Shown here: piece after piece, positions 26,346 through 35,758 of the stretch
Layout of the letters: each line of letters opens with the position of its first letter
How positions within the stretch are numbered: position 1 is the first letter of the stretch
DNA from: Candidatus Cloacimonas sp.
Lineage (GTDB): Bacteria > Cloacimonadota > Cloacimonadia > Cloacimonadales > Cloacimonadaceae
Assembly (NCBI GenBank): GCA_035403355.1
Contig: DAONFA010000024.1
Span: 1-38,829, forward strand
Direction: 5' to 3'
Length of the DNA: 38,829 nucleotides
Program-made: the position numbers and the translations under genes
Notes under the pieces: generated by a model
What the model saw: only the letters and a program-made list of their open reading frames with translations
Database searches by the model: none
What the model was told of the DNA's origin: nothing

Positions 26346-27371
26346 TTATTCTATGACGCGTAGTTTTGCGCCATCAGTTAACATATTGATACCTTCGGTT
26401 ATGAGAATATCACCCGGATTAAGCCCACTGGTAACTTCAAAAGCTATAGTGTTATCCAATCCTGTAGTAATTTCTTTCTTCACAGCTTTCCCGTCTTGAT
26501 TTACCCAAACATACTTACTGCCGTTTTCACTTACAATTTGTTGTCTCTCTACAACTATCGTATTGGGTTTACTTAGAACTTCAATAGAAATTTCAGCTGT
26601 TACGCCATAGCTGATTTTCTTATTCATTCCGGGGAAGCTAACCTCCACCCTGAATGCTTTAGTAGCATTATCCATAGCCAAAGGAATTTCCGTTACTCGT
26701 CCGGAAATTGTGGTCTCCAGCCAGGTGGCAGTGGCTCTTGCACCTTTCTTAATTTTATTAATTTCTGTATCAGGAACCATAATCAGGGCTTTGTAGCCAT
26801 TGGTGGAGGCAATCGTAAACAGGTCTTTTCCAGGATAAACTTTATCACTGGGATTCACATAGACAGCAGTTATAATTCCGCTTATCGGAGCTCGCACATT
26901 TATCATCTTATCGCTGGTTTCCAGATTTGCTTTGGCTACTTTATACTGCGTTTCTACATTATCCAAATCCTGCTGACTGATAGCTCCCTGGTTAAATAAG
27001 CGTTGCATCCTTTCTAAAGTTGTTTTAATGCTGTTAAAAGCTGTTGATGCTTGTTCATACTGAGCCGAAGGAGTATTTTGCGGAAAACAGATGATAATTT
27101 GGTCTTTTGTCACTCTATCTCCAACTTTGGCATTGATTCTGGTAATCACTTCCGAAACCATTGCTTGAACAGTTGTTTCTTCCATTCCGCTTAAAGTAGC
27201 ATTGTAAAGCAGATTTTGGCTGAAGGTGGTTGGTTCCACTGTTGTCTGACGAATCGGAACTCCTTCCTCGCTATAAATTTGTTCCATACTTTTTCCCGCT
27301 TCCTGTTTCTTACCGCAGGCAGAAATAAGTATCACTATCAGGGCTGTTAGAATAATTAAATATCTTTTCAT
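26346..27371 (-). CDS. RND periplasmic adaptor (membrane fusion) lipoprotein
   Basis: 341 residues with a lipoprotein signal (ISAC, Cys19), followed by the HlyD/AcrA-type barrel-sandwich domain (TTVQAMVSEVITRINAKVGDRV near residues 80-100, INVRAPISGIITAVYV near 160), a coiled-coil hairpin between them (about 105-155) and beta-barrel/membrane-proximal domains at the C-terminus. It joins the RND pump to the TolC-type channel. GGAGAAG lies just upstream of the ATG. Spacing to tolC is 15 bases and to the pump gene 13 bases. Confidence 0.94.
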   Translation of the reverse strand: MKRYLIILTALIVILISACGKKQEAGKSMEQIYSEEGVPIRQTTVEPTTFSQNLLYNATLSGMEETTVQAMVSEVITRINAKVGDRVTKDQIIICFPQNTPSAQYEQASTAFNSIKTTLERMQRLFNQGAISQQDLDNVETQYKVAKANLETSDKMINVRAPISGIITAVYVNPSDKVYPGKDLFTIASTNGYKALIMVPDTEINKIKKGARATATWLETTISGRVTEIPLAMDNATKAFRVEVSFPGMNKKISYGVTAEISIEVLSKPNTIVVERQQIVSENGSKYVWVNQDGKAVKKEITTGLDNTIAFEVTSGLNPGDILITEGINMLTDGAKLRVIE

Positions 27372-27386
27372 AATTTATCTTCTCCG

Positions 27387-28766
27387 TTATAGGGCAATAC
27401 CGATTGTTTTTTTAAGGTTTCTATCTGCCGAGATAATCTCGTAGATTGATTGGTAGTATTGTAATTTAATGGTTTGTAAAGTTAATTGGGCATCAAACAC
27501 TTCCAGCTGAATGCCAACTTGATTATCATAGCGCACTTGAGCCAATTGTAACCCGCGCTCTGCTAAACGGATGTTTTCACTTTGCACATTATGATTTTCC
27601 CAAGCGTGATAATACTTTTGGTAATTCTGCTTAATCTGCAGAGTAATCAGTTCTTCCGTATCTCTTTGTTGCAGTTTTGCTTTTTGATAATCGTAACGGG
27701 CATAATTCCTTTTGGAAGTATTCGTTAAGCCAGTGAATAAGGGCATCTGAAAGCCCAAACTGATACCGTATTTATGCCCGAAATCATCGTTCTGGATTGC
27801 ATATTCATCCGTTGCTGTATATAATGAATAATCAGCACTCAGAGCAACATTGGGCAGATAATTTACCTTTTCCACCTTGTATTGTATTTCTTTCAGCTGG
27901 GTGCCAATCTTGATTACTTCTACTTCCGTTCTTTGTTGCAATCCCTGGTCGGTTGCTTCTTCCAGGGAGAGTTCCATTTTTTCCGGTAGCACAAATTCCC
28001 CCTCGGGAACTATCACACTTTCCTCTTCACCAATCTGTTTCCGAAAAGCGGAAAGAGCTAAATCATAATCGTTTTCTGCTTTTAGAACCTGAGGTTCCAG
28101 TTTGGCTACCCCTAATCGGGCTTGCAGCAAATCAAATTCGGAAACTTGACCTTCCTGATTGAAAAGCTCCACTCTTTGTAAATGCTGTCTGGCTATCTGC
28201 AAACCCTCTTCCTGAACTTCCCACAGCTTTTTTGCCAATAAGCACTGATAAAAGAGCTCAGTGGTCTGCAAAATAACATCCTGCTCTTTAACTTTGTAAT
28301 TTAACCGTTGCATTTGACGGTAATAATTGCCTGCTTTTATCCCGCTGCCAAGTTTACCACCGGAATAAACAATCTGTTCCATCTTCAATTGCAAAGCAAA
28401 GGAACCTGCTTCAGCCGGTGATTCCGGAATCATTGAATTGACTATCCCGCTTAGCACTCCTGCCAGGTATTCGTCATTATCTGTTGCATTATCATCTAAA
28501 CCGGACGAAATATTCATCTTGTCAGGTATTGCGGAATCGGGATAATAGGTCTTCGTTAAACCGTAAGCACCCTGTAAATTCAATTGGGGATAAGCAGTTC
28601 CGCGAACCTGTTTATAGGATTCATCCGCCTTCTTAATTTCTTCCATTGCCATTAACAGTTCCTTGTTATTCTGTTTGGCTTTGGCGATGCTATTTTCCAA
28701 GTCAATGGCATATCCGCTGCTGAGAATTATTATCAGCAGTGATAATACAATGAATGTCTTTTTCAT
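27387..28766 (-). CDS. TolC-family outer-membrane efflux channel
   Basis: 459 residues with a signal peptide (cleavage probably after SGYA, residue 20), then two OEP repeats of long helices and short strands: LENSIAKAKQNNKELLMAM at the N-terminus and a matching second half from about residue 250. Forms the exit duct of the tripartite pump. The gene starts 11 bases after the tetR stop with no strong ribosome site, so its translation is probably coupled to tetR. No lipobox, unlike the OprM group. Confidence 0.92.
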   Translation of the reverse strand: MKKTFIVLSLLIIILSSGYAIDLENSIAKAKQNNKELLMAMEEIKKADESYKQVRGTAYPQLNLQGAYGLTKTYYPDSAIPDKMNISSGLDDNATDNDEYLAGVLSGIVNSMIPESPAEAGSFALQLKMEQIVYSGGKLGSGIKAGNYYRQMQRLNYKVKEQDVILQTTELFYQCLLAKKLWEVQEEGLQIARQHLQRVELFNQEGQVSEFDLLQARLGVAKLEPQVLKAENDYDLALSAFRKQIGEEESVIVPEGEFVLPEKMELSLEEATDQGLQQRTEVEVIKIGTQLKEIQYKVEKVNYLPNVALSADYSLYTATDEYAIQNDDFGHKYGISLGFQMPLFTGLTNTSKRNYARYDYQKAKLQQRDTEELITLQIKQNYQKYYHAWENHNVQSENIRLAERGLQLAQVRYDNQVGIQLEVFDAQLTLQTIKLQYYQSIYEIISADRNLKKTIGIAL

Positions 28767-28777
28767 ATTTGTTTTTT

Positions 28778-29377
28778 TTAACCTCGTTTTACAATTCCAT
28801 AGAGTAGCATCTTGATAATAAACTCGTTATCCCGCTCAATTAAATTTAATAAGCGGGGCACATCCAAAATTTTCAAACCTGGTTCACCCATTATAAACCA
28901 GTCCGTTATCACTTCACAAAGCCGGTCTTCAGGAAAACGCTCATCTATCAAATCTTCATTTTTTCCCAGCTGGATAATTTCTGATAGAATCTGTATCATC
29001 ACTTCCCTGCTTTGGGCTCGGTACTGAATCAATTGTTCCTGATAACTTTGCGGAATATTGATTAAGCACTCAATCAATATGGGCATATTCTCATAAATGA
29101 GTTTGATGGGAAAACTTAAAAATTCCGTCAGCTTTTTTTCAAAACCTTCTATGGAATTAAGATGCTTCCGAAGCATAGCAAAATACTCGCGTGTTTTTGC
29201 TTCTACAGAAGCCACAAAAAGGTCTTCTTTACTGGGAAAGTAATAATATACCGTCCCCTTGGCTATCTGTGCAGCGGTAGCAATTTCATCCAGTGAGGTC
29301 TTAGCAAAGCCGAATCGGGTGAATAGCTGTGTAGCTATATCCAATATCAACTTTCTCTTGTTCTGAGTAACACTCAT
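28778..29377 (-). CDS. TetR/AcrR-family transcriptional repressor
   Basis: 199 residues. The N-terminal helix-turn-helix is typical (LFTRFGFAKTSLDEIA, QIAKGTVYYYFPSKEDLF, residues about 17-55); the C-terminal ligand domain is not assignable to a drug class. It is the first gene of the efflux operon, which suggests that it represses its own promoter and the pump and is released by a pump substrate. GGTAGGAG precedes the ATG. A partial palindrome lies 30-49 bases upstream of the start. Confidence 0.93.
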   Translation of the reverse strand: MSVTQNKRKLILDIATQLFTRFGFAKTSLDEIATAAQIAKGTVYYYFPSKEDLFVASVEAKTREYFAMLRKHLNSIEGFEKKLTEFLSFPIKLIYENMPILIECLINIPQSYQEQLIQYRAQSREVMIQILSEIIQLGKNEDLIDERFPEDRLCEVITDWFIMGEPGLKILDVPRLLNLIERDNEFIIKMLLYGIVKRG

Positions 29378-29406
29378 TCTCCTACCTTCTAATTTATTGT
29401 TTAACT

Positions 29407-29426
29407 GTTAGTTATATAGTATTAAC
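29407..29426. promoter_or_regulatory. Candidate TetR operator
   Basis: GTTAGTTATATAGTATTAAC is an imperfect 20-base palindrome (GTTA...TAAC with a TATA core) located 30 bases upstream of tetR, flanked by two direct TTAACTG copies (29401 and 29422). The size and position fit TetR autoregulation; this is inference. Confidence 0.35.
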
Positions 29427-29748
29427 TGAACATCTGACCCATTACGGTCAAACGGTATATAATCGTCAAGACAAAATTTATGAAAATGAGGTATGATAGC
29501 AGTTGCCATCCCGTTTTGGCAAAAGAATACCAACTCCTTGTGATTATTGCCGAAATATACTTTGATAATAACTTAATTCAACGCCAAAATGATATTAGAC
29601 AAGGCATTATGACAGTATAATGAATAAGAGCCGCTTGCGCAGCTCTTATTCTTTGGCTGATCATCAACATTGCCTGCTATCTGACCAGTTCACATCTTTC
29701 ACAGCGGGCAGGCGCTCCAGATGCTTCACACAGATAATATAATCAATT
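29427..29748. other. Intergenic between amidohydrolase and tetR
   Basis: No gene seen. It holds the strong hairpin at 29622-29651. A TTGACC on the minus strand (29449-29454) upstream of tetR could be a -35 box, but the matching -10 is unclear. Nothing else was recognised. Confidence 0.5.
29622..29651. terminator. Hairpin terminator between operons
   Basis: GAATAAGAGC (29622-29631) and GCTCTTATTC (29642-29651) form a perfect 10-bp stem with a 10-base loop. TTT follows on the + strand; on the minus strand the tail is T-containing but not a run. It lies about 100 bases past the amidohydrolase stop, so it probably ends that minus-strand transcript before the tetR operon. Confidence 0.55.
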
Positions 29749-31326
29749 TTAATCTTCCTGCCAAACAATTTTTCCATCCAGCATCGTTAGTTCGCTTTTT
29801 GCTTCTAACCAGAAAGAAGCTGGATAGTTCCGATAGTCCCGAATAACAAGCAAATCTGCTAATTTACCGTTTTCTATGGAACCGCGTTCTTTTTCGCTTT
29901 TAGAGGATTTTGCTGCTCCAATCGTGTAGCCCAAAATTGCTTCTATTGCAGTGAGGGATTGTTCAGGTCTAAATTGAGGCAAAGCAGGATTATTGTCAGT
30001 TCTTCTTTCCAGTGCACAATAAATACCCTGAAAAGGATTGATGGTTTCCACAGGTGTGTCTGAACCGAAAGCATAAGGAATTCCTGCTGTAATTATGCTT
30101 TTTAATGAATATGCCTGTTCCTTAGATTCCTTCCAGTGTTTTTTTATCAGCGGAACATCATTGGCAATATGAATTGGTTGCAGAGAAGCGAAGAGTCCCG
30201 ATTTTTGCAATAAAGGGATGTCTTCGTTCCGAATTGCCTGAATATGTTCAATACGGTTAAAAAGTTGCTTAAATCTACCGGTTGCTTTTAACCTTAAAGC
30301 ACAATCAATTACCTGCTTTACGCAGCGGTTACCGATAGCGTGAATAGTTGTGGAATAGCCGTTTTCGGCAGCGCAGAGCATAGTTGCATACAATTCTTCG
30401 TCTGAATAGCGTAAGATACCGTTTCCGCCACTTGGATAATTTGCGTACATTGCTGCAGTTTGTGAGCCCAAACTGCCATCACCGAATAGTTTTAATCCTC
30501 CCGGTTTGTAAAATTCATCTCCCTCGTAACTCTTTTTTCCTTCTTGCAGCACCTTTTCGTAATCCTCATAGTAAAAATGCCAGCAAAAACGGAATTTCTT
30601 TCCCTGTTCCTGGCTTATCAGCATCAGGTCTCTGCTGCTAATGCTTTCCATACTATTAAATCCTGTCAAACCTATAGGATAAATAGTTTCCACGGTATCT
30701 GCAATGGCTTGGATAAGCAATTTCTCATCAGGATAAATAATGTAGGGGTCAATTAGTTCGTTGGCTTTTTCCAGAAGAATTCCTGTAAGCTCTCCTGCAT
30801 TGTTACGCTCTATTAAACCGCCCGCGGGATTAGGTGTATTATTATCTATACCGGCTATTTTCAGGGCTAAGGAATTGCAGAGTTCGCTGTGGTAATCCTT
30901 ACTCATTAAAGCAACTGGGATATCAGGATATAGAGCATCCAGAAATTGGCAGTTTAACTCCTCTGGATGAGCTAAAGTATTTCTGTTCCATCCATAACCA
31001 AGAATCCATTGAGGTTGATGAGAGAGCTTCTTTCTATAAGCAACCAGATAATTGTATATTTCGTCTATTGTATTGCAATGGGATAAGTTTACCAGAATTC
31101 TCCCTTTTGCATATTCCACAAAATGCGTATGCGCATCAATAAAAGCGGGCAAGAGCAGTCGCTTTTTCAGGTCTATAATCGTATAAGCGGATTTTGCCTG
31201 GAGGATGCAGTCCTGTAATGTTCCCATACCGGCAATTCTGTTCTTTCTCACTAACACGGATTGCTCAGCGAACCTTTTTTGCTTTGTATTCAGCACAAAG
31301 CCGTTAGTAAATATATATTCTTTCAT
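29749..31326 (-). CDS. Amidohydrolase family protein (YtcJ-like)
   Basis: 525 residues of the metal-dependent amidohydrolase_3 group. Metal ligands are visible: FIDAHTHF (His66, His68), the GDGSLGSQTAAMY block, TIHAIGNR, NRIEHIQ and AFGSDTPVE with the last metal Asp. The N-terminal beta domain (FTNGFVLN, RNRIAGMG-like strand pattern) and C-terminal GKLADLLVI match YtcJ-type enzymes. Cytosolic, no signal peptide. The natural substrate of this group is mostly unknown; members act on amides, cyclic amides or similar C-N bonds. The ribosome site is weak. It stands alone between a 235-base gap and the terminator at 29622. Confidence 0.88.
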   Translation of the reverse strand: MKEYIFTNGFVLNTKQKRFAEQSVLVRKNRIAGMGTLQDCILQAKSAYTIIDLKKRLLLPAFIDAHTHFVEYAKGRILVNLSHCNTIDEIYNYLVAYRKKLSHQPQWILGYGWNRNTLAHPEELNCQFLDALYPDIPVALMSKDYHSELCNSLALKIAGIDNNTPNPAGGLIERNNAGELTGILLEKANELIDPYIIYPDEKLLIQAIADTVETIYPIGLTGFNSMESISSRDLMLISQEQGKKFRFCWHFYYEDYEKVLQEGKKSYEGDEFYKPGGLKLFGDGSLGSQTAAMYANYPSGGNGILRYSDEELYATMLCAAENGYSTTIHAIGNRCVKQVIDCALRLKATGRFKQLFNRIEHIQAIRNEDIPLLQKSGLFASLQPIHIANDVPLIKKHWKESKEQAYSLKSIITAGIPYAFGSDTPVETINPFQGIYCALERRTDNNPALPQFRPEQSLTAIEAILGYTIGAAKSSKSEKERGSIENGKLADLLVIRDYRNYPASFWLEAKSELTMLDGKIVWQED

Positions 31327-31561
31327 TTTCTTAGCTCTAATGTAAACCAGATATTAACAAGTGAACGGGTTAAAGAATCAACAAGGGTATTGAAAAGAGG
31401 ATAAAGTGAAGATGAAGACATAGTTTAGATATTTTGCCCAATCCAGAGAAAATCCCATATTCTTCACATTTTCTATAGGTTACGAACAGGAAATAAGAGA
31501 GAAGTCATATATTCCTTAAAAAAGCTCTTCTTGCTAATATCTGTTCATTCCGGTGCAACTA

Positions 31562-32377
31562 TCATATTCTTAGTGCCTGTTCCAATTCTACTGCTTTATC
31601 GGTTTTATTGTCTCTATATTTAATGATAATCGGGCAGGCGATTTGAAAATCAGGGTTACTTTTCAGTCGTCGTGAACCGGGAACTACAACAGCATTGGCA
31701 GGAATAGTAAAGCTTTTACCGGCATCATATTCTAAAAATTTTTCCCTAATGCTGTCATAAATAGGTGTAGAAGCAGTTATAACAGTTCCGGAAGCAATCA
31801 CTGCTTTGCTTTGGACAATGATGCCTTCATAAATTCCGGTATTTCCACCTACAAAAACATCATCTTCAATAATAACAGGACGCATTCCGATAGGTTCTAA
31901 AACCCCGCCAATAATAGCTCCTGCAGAAAGGTGAACATTTTTTCCAACTTGAGCACAAGAGCCAACCAGGGAATGGGAATCAATAAGTGTTCCGCTATCA
32001 ATGTATGCCCCGATATTGATATAGGCAGGAGGCATAATTGTAACTCCGGATGAGATGTAGCAACCATTTCTGGCGGAACTGCCACCAGGGACTATTCTGA
32101 TTTTATCATCCAGAGAGAATTGTTTTTCCGGTAGTGTATCTTTATCATAAAAGAGTTTATCCACACCCCACTGATAAGTAGTTAATTCTCCCATCCGAAA
32201 GCCAATAAGGATACCCATTTTCACCCATTCATTCACTTTCCAGATACCGTTTTCTTTCTCGCAGGAGCGTATTTTCCCGATATTCAAAGCGGCAAGGAAC
32301 TCATTAAACAATGCCTTGTGTTCTGTTGTCCAAGTTTTGGGCTGGTTATTATAGAGCTCAATTATTTCCTGTTGCAT
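31562..32377 (-). CDS. dapD: Tetrahydrodipicolinate N-succinyltransferase
   Basis: 271 residues from the ATG at 32375-32377, with AAAGGA upstream; an in-frame codon 21 residues earlier is inside the upstream gene and not family sequence. DapD succinylates tetrahydrodipicolinate in the lysine/diaminopimelate route. The protein has the N-terminal helical domain and a left-handed beta-helix of hexapeptides (VTIMPPAYINIGAYIDSGT, VHLSAGAIIGG, VFVGGNTGIYEG). The length is almost exactly that of E. coli DapD (274). It overlaps the malY/patB gene by 16 bases. No other dap gene is in the window. Confidence 0.94.
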   Translation of the reverse strand: MQQEIIELYNNQPKTWTTEHKALFNEFLAALNIGKIRSCEKENGIWKVNEWVKMGILIGFRMGELTTYQWGVDKLFYDKDTLPEKQFSLDDKIRIVPGGSSARNGCYISSGVTIMPPAYINIGAYIDSGTLIDSHSLVGSCAQVGKNVHLSAGAIIGGVLEPIGMRPVIIEDDVFVGGNTGIYEGIIVQSKAVIASGTVITASTPIYDSIREKFLEYDAGKSFTIPANAVVVPGSRRLKSNPDFQIACPIIIKYRDNKTDKAVELEQALRI

Positions 32378-33546
32378 CCATATTCCTTTGCTAAGATTTG
32401 TAAACGCGTTAAGGCAAGCTCTAAAGTGCTGAGCGGGCAACCAAAGTTCAAACGCATAAAACCTTTTCCATCTTCGCCAAATTCAGTTCCAGGTTCAAGT
32501 GCCAGTCCTGCCTTATTAACTATCAGATTTTGCAGTTCCTCATCAGATAACCCCCAGTTTCTAAAATCCAGCCAAGCTAAAAAAGTTCCTTCAATAGGGC
32601 TTAATTGCACGCCTGGTAATTCACGCGGCACAAAATCGGTTATCATCAATCTATTATTATTCAAGTAAGAAAGTAAATCTTCCAGCCAACCCTCGGATTC
32701 ATTATACGCAGCTATTAAAGCAGTTATTCCGAAGGTATTACCTGTATAGAGATGAAGCTTATTGTTAAGTTCGCTAAACTTATTTCTTATTTCCTCATTT
32801 GCTACAAGAACTACAGCTGTGGCTAATCCCGCAATATTAAAACTTTTAGAAGGCGAAACTCCCGTTAAGCAAAATTCCGCAAAATCATTCAAAGAAGCCA
32901 AGGGGAGGTGCTTATAATCAGGATATACGATATCAGCGTGAATTTCATCAGCAAAGACAGGGACATTATATTTAGCGCATAAATTACCGATTTTAGTTAA
33001 TTCTGCCTCCGTCCAAACTCTGCCTACAGGATTATGCGGACTGCAAAAGATGAATAATTTTACCTGTTGTAATTTGTTTTCCAAATCCTGCCAATCAATA
33101 CTGTAAACGCCATTATTGTTTACCAGAGGGGAAGTTATTAGCTTTCTTTTATGGTCAAGCACGGCATCATAGAAAGGACGGTAAACAGGGGTCTGAATTA
33201 AAACACCCTCTCCTGGCTCGGTTAAAGCCATCACCGCTAAAGAGATAGCAGGAACCAAACCGGGAACGGCTATCATCCAATCCTCATTAACATCCCAGCC
33301 AAAGCGTCTTTTCTGCCAGGAGATAACAGCATCGCTAAAATCATTCAGGCGAAGATTATAGCCAAAGACAGGATGTTTTAAGCGGCGGGATAAGGCAGCT
33401 ATAATTTCATCTGAGACCGCAAAATCCATATCGGCAACCCACATAGGAAGCAATTCGCTGTTACCGAATAGCATTTGCAAAGCATCATACTTAAAGCAAC
33501 CGGTTTTACGGCGGTCTATTATTTTATCAAACCTGCTCTGTTCCAT
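32362..33546 (-). CDS. MalY/PatB-type PLP enzyme (C-S lyase or aminotransferase)
   Basis: 394 residues, a class I/II PLP fold. It shows MalY/PatB blocks: LLPMWVADMDFAVSDEI near the N-terminus, HPVFGYN, FCSPHNPVGRVWT, VFADEIHADIVYP and the Schiff-base lysine in SPSKSFNIAGLA (Lys234). Family members split cystathionine or cysteine conjugates by beta-lyase action; some also transaminate. It overlaps dapD by 16 bases and the upstream PH-like gene by 20. The tight link with dapD raises the possibility of a role as the succinyl-DAP aminotransferase step, which is inference only. GAGG precedes the ATG. Confidence 0.9.
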   Translation of the reverse strand: MEQSRFDKIIDRRKTGCFKYDALQMLFGNSELLPMWVADMDFAVSDEIIAALSRRLKHPVFGYNLRLNDFSDAVISWQKRRFGWDVNEDWMIAVPGLVPAISLAVMALTEPGEGVLIQTPVYRPFYDAVLDHKRKLITSPLVNNNGVYSIDWQDLENKLQQVKLFIFCSPHNPVGRVWTEAELTKIGNLCAKYNVPVFADEIHADIVYPDYKHLPLASLNDFAEFCLTGVSPSKSFNIAGLATAVVLVANEEIRNKFSELNNKLHLYTGNTFGITALIAAYNESEGWLEDLLSYLNNNRLMITDFVPRELPGVQLSPIEGTFLAWLDFRNWGLSDEELQNLIVNKAGLALEPGTEFGEDGKGFMRLNFGCPLSTLELALTRLQILAKEYGCNRK

Positions 33547-34063
33547 TATCCTCAGCCAAATTTCTTAAATGATTAACTACTTTACCTAAGAGTTGATTTA
33601 GCTGGGCATTGGGTGCAAAATCAGCTAAATTAAGTAATATCTCTAGAATTTTGGGAAACGAAGCCGATGTTTTAAATATTTTTTCCTTGTCTCCGTCACG
33701 GTATTTCAGAATTATGCTAAAGGAAATCTGTTTGTTTAAATCTATAGAACTTATATTATCATAAGGAATTATCACCTTGGGCTTACCTAAAAAACCGAAA
33801 CAAATCTTGTCCTCAAAAAAAGTTACCCGATAGAGAGAAGTTAACTGTTTAAAAACCGAATCAAGCGCTACAAAGAGAATTATTAAGGGTAACACTTTAA
33901 AGAAGATAGGAGTATCACTGGAAACAAATCTTACAAAGAAAAAGAGGGCATACAAACAAATTACCAAAGCCACAATAAGCATTATAAAGCGCATCCAGGG
34001 CGAATAATGATAGGTAGCAGGCAGTTCGTTGCGGATTGATTTTACTTTTATTTCACGCGGCAT
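33527..34063 (-). CDS. Small membrane protein with PH-like domain
   Basis: 178 residues from the ATG at 34061-34063, chosen over a TTG five codons upstream because AGGA lies six bases before the ATG. Two hydrophobic segments (about residues 25-45 and 54-72) are followed by a beta-rich domain with TFFEDKICFGFLGKPKVIIPYDNISSIDL, the pattern of bacterial PH-like (bPH/YdbT-type) domains. The last 40 residues are helical. It overlaps the PHP gene by 16 bases and the malY gene by 20. Function unknown; the fold call is moderate. Confidence 0.65.
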   Translation of the reverse strand: MPREIKVKSIRNELPATYHYSPWMRFIMLIVALVICLYALFFFVRFVSSDTPIFFKVLPLIILFVALDSVFKQLTSLYRVTFFEDKICFGFLGKPKVIIPYDNISSIDLNKQISFSIILKYRDGDKEKIFKTSASFPKILEILLNLADFAPNAQLNQLLGKVVNHLRNLAEDNGTEQV

Positions 34064-34905
34064 TGGTATTCCTGCCAAAGTTTTTTTATGCTGGTTAGGA
34101 TAACTTCTGTAAGGGGGATAATATCAAACAGGTTATGCTTATCCTGGTCGCTGTGAAAATCACTTCCCCCTGTCATATACAATCCATTTTCCGTTGCGAT
34201 TTCAATGAAATTATCAATTTCCCATTGATAGTGGTCGGGATGCCAAACCTCCAATCCGTCAATCCCCATCTGGATAATATCTTCCAGATAGGAAAGTTTG
34301 GTTAGTTTTCCCGGATGAGCAACAACGGCTACACCATTTGCCTGATGAATAATGGAAACAACATCGGCAACTGAAACCTCCGGCTTAGATACATAAGCGG
34401 GTTTATTATCCCCGATGTATTTTTCAAATGCTTCATTTTTAGTTTGGCAATACTTGTGATTTACTAAAATCTGAGCTATATGAGGACGCACAATCAATTC
34501 TCTACTACCGGCAACAGCAATAACTTCTTCCAGGGTTATGGGCATTCCCATTTCCTCCAGAAGTTTAATCATCTTCTTAGCGCGTTCTTTCCTACCGCTT
34601 AAATACATCTCTGTCATATCTTGCAGGACAGGATTATCAAAATCGCAGCCATAAGCTAAAATATGCACATCGTCACCCTTATACTGAGAGCTAACTTCCA
34701 TACCCGGCAGTATTTTAAGGGGTGCTACATCTTTTGGAATTTGCAAGTAAGCATCTGCCGTATCGTGGTCGGTAATGGAAATTAAATCCAAACCAATTTG
34801 CTGAGCACGCTTTATTAGCTCTATCGGATTTACACTTCCATCCGACACCTTAGTATGCAAATGCAGATTAACTCGCTGAATGTCATTTATATCTTTAACT
34901 ATCAT
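34048..34905 (-). CDS. PHP-domain phosphoesterase (YciV/RNase AM-like)
   Basis: 285 residues. Metal-binding PHP motifs in order: NLHLHTKVSDGS (His15, His17, Asp22), SITDHDT (Asp46, His47, Asp48), GMEVSS (Glu), RPHIAQ, VVAHPGK, and GGSDFHSD near the C-terminus. The size and the insert with PHIAQ/AF-KYIGD match the stand-alone PHP phosphatases related to E. coli YciV, which act on 3',5'-bisphosphonucleotides and RNA 5' ends. The ribosome site is weak. It is the first gene of the minus-strand run and faces the methyltransferase gene across a 76-base divergent gap. Confidence 0.88.
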   Translation of the reverse strand: MIVKDINDIQRVNLHLHTKVSDGSVNPIELIKRAQQIGLDLISITDHDTADAYLQIPKDVAPLKILPGMEVSSQYKGDDVHILAYGCDFDNPVLQDMTEMYLSGRKERAKKMIKLLEEMGMPITLEEVIAVAGSRELIVRPHIAQILVNHKYCQTKNEAFEKYIGDNKPAYVSKPEVSVADVVSIIHQANGVAVVAHPGKLTKLSYLEDIIQMGIDGLEVWHPDHYQWEIDNFIEIATENGLYMTGGSDFHSDQDKHNLFDIIPLTEVILTSIKKLWQEYQCRVK

Positions 34906-34920
34906 AATTCATTTTCTCTG

Positions 34921-34953
34921 TTGACTTATTTTGGCTCTGCTAAAAATAGTCAA
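34921..34953. promoter_or_regulatory. Symmetric divergent promoter region
   Basis: TTGACTTATTTT (34921-34932) and AAAATAGTCAA (34943-34953) are inverted with a one-base bulge. Each arm begins with TTGACT and could be a -35 box for opposite directions; the matching -10 hexamers (AAATAG on +, AATAAG on -) are weak. The block sits between the PHP gene and the methyltransferase and may instead be an operator shared by both. Confidence 0.35.
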
Positions 34954-34981
34954 TCTATTTTTTTGTTTGGGAGTTTGAATT

Positions 34982-35758
34982 ATGGAATATGACCCGATTA
35001 AAAACCGTTTGGCAAAAGCCATTGGGATGTTTCCCGCTTTACGCAAACTTATTTATTTTGCGTTCAATATTGGTTTTCTCAGGCAAAGATATGTAATTAG
35101 AGAGATTCGTAATTTTTTTCCTGATACTGAGAAAATAAATTTATACGATGCAGGAGCGGGTTTCTGTCAATACTCATCCTTTGTGCTTTCCCATTGGTTA
35201 CAATCCACAGCTTTCGCTACTGACCTGAAAAGCGATTATTTAATATCCTTCGCTGCCTTTGCCGATATTTATTATCCGGGTCGTTTCAGCTATAAAACTG
35301 CCGATTTGCAAAAATACACTCCTGCCCAAAAGTATAATTTGACCCTGGCAATTGACATTATGGAACATATTGAAGATGATGTTTCGGCTTTAATCAATAT
35401 GTATAACTCCCTTCAATCAGGGGGCTATCTTATTCTTTCTACTCCTTCAAACCTTGATGTGGCAGCCAAATTTACTGCAGAACATATCCGTGCCGGTTAT
35501 AACAAAAAGGAATTGGAAAATAAACTGCTGCAGGTTGGTTTCCAGATTGATAAAAGTTTTTATACTTATGGAACTTACGGCGCTCTATCCTGGAAATTGC
35601 TCCTCAAGATACCTTTGCTGCTAATAACCAAAAAACTTTATTTTTTGCTGCCGTTGTATTATCCGATTGTCTATCCCTTTGCTGAAATCCTGATGCAATT
35701 AGATATGAAGACGGATAATAAAAGGGGAACAGGAATTCTGATTGTAGCCCGAAAATGA
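34982..35758 (+). CDS. Class I SAM-dependent methyltransferase, membrane-associated
   Basis: 258 residues. Motif I is LYDAGAGFCQYS (about residues 54-65), an acidic residue follows in ATDLKSDY, and motif IV/VI resemble LAIDIMEHIEDD and GGYLILSTPS of UbiE/UbiG-like enzymes. A hydrophobic stretch near residues 210-240 (LLITKKLYFLLPLYYPIVYPF) suggests membrane contact. GGGAG lies about eight bases before the ATG. The substrate is unknown; a lipid or quinone-like acceptor is possible from the membrane stretch. It is a single-gene + unit. Confidence 0.82.
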   Translation: MEYDPIKNRLAKAIGMFPALRKLIYFAFNIGFLRQRYVIREIRNFFPDTEKINLYDAGAGFCQYSSFVLSHWLQSTAFATDLKSDYLISFAAFADIYYPGRFSYKTADLQKYTPAQKYNLTLAIDIMEHIEDDVSALINMYNSLQSGGYLILSTPSNLDVAAKFTAEHIRAGYNKKELENKLLQVGFQIDKSFYTYGTYGALSWKLLLKIPLLLITKKLYFLLPLYYPIVYPFAEILMQLDMKTDNKRGTGILIVARK

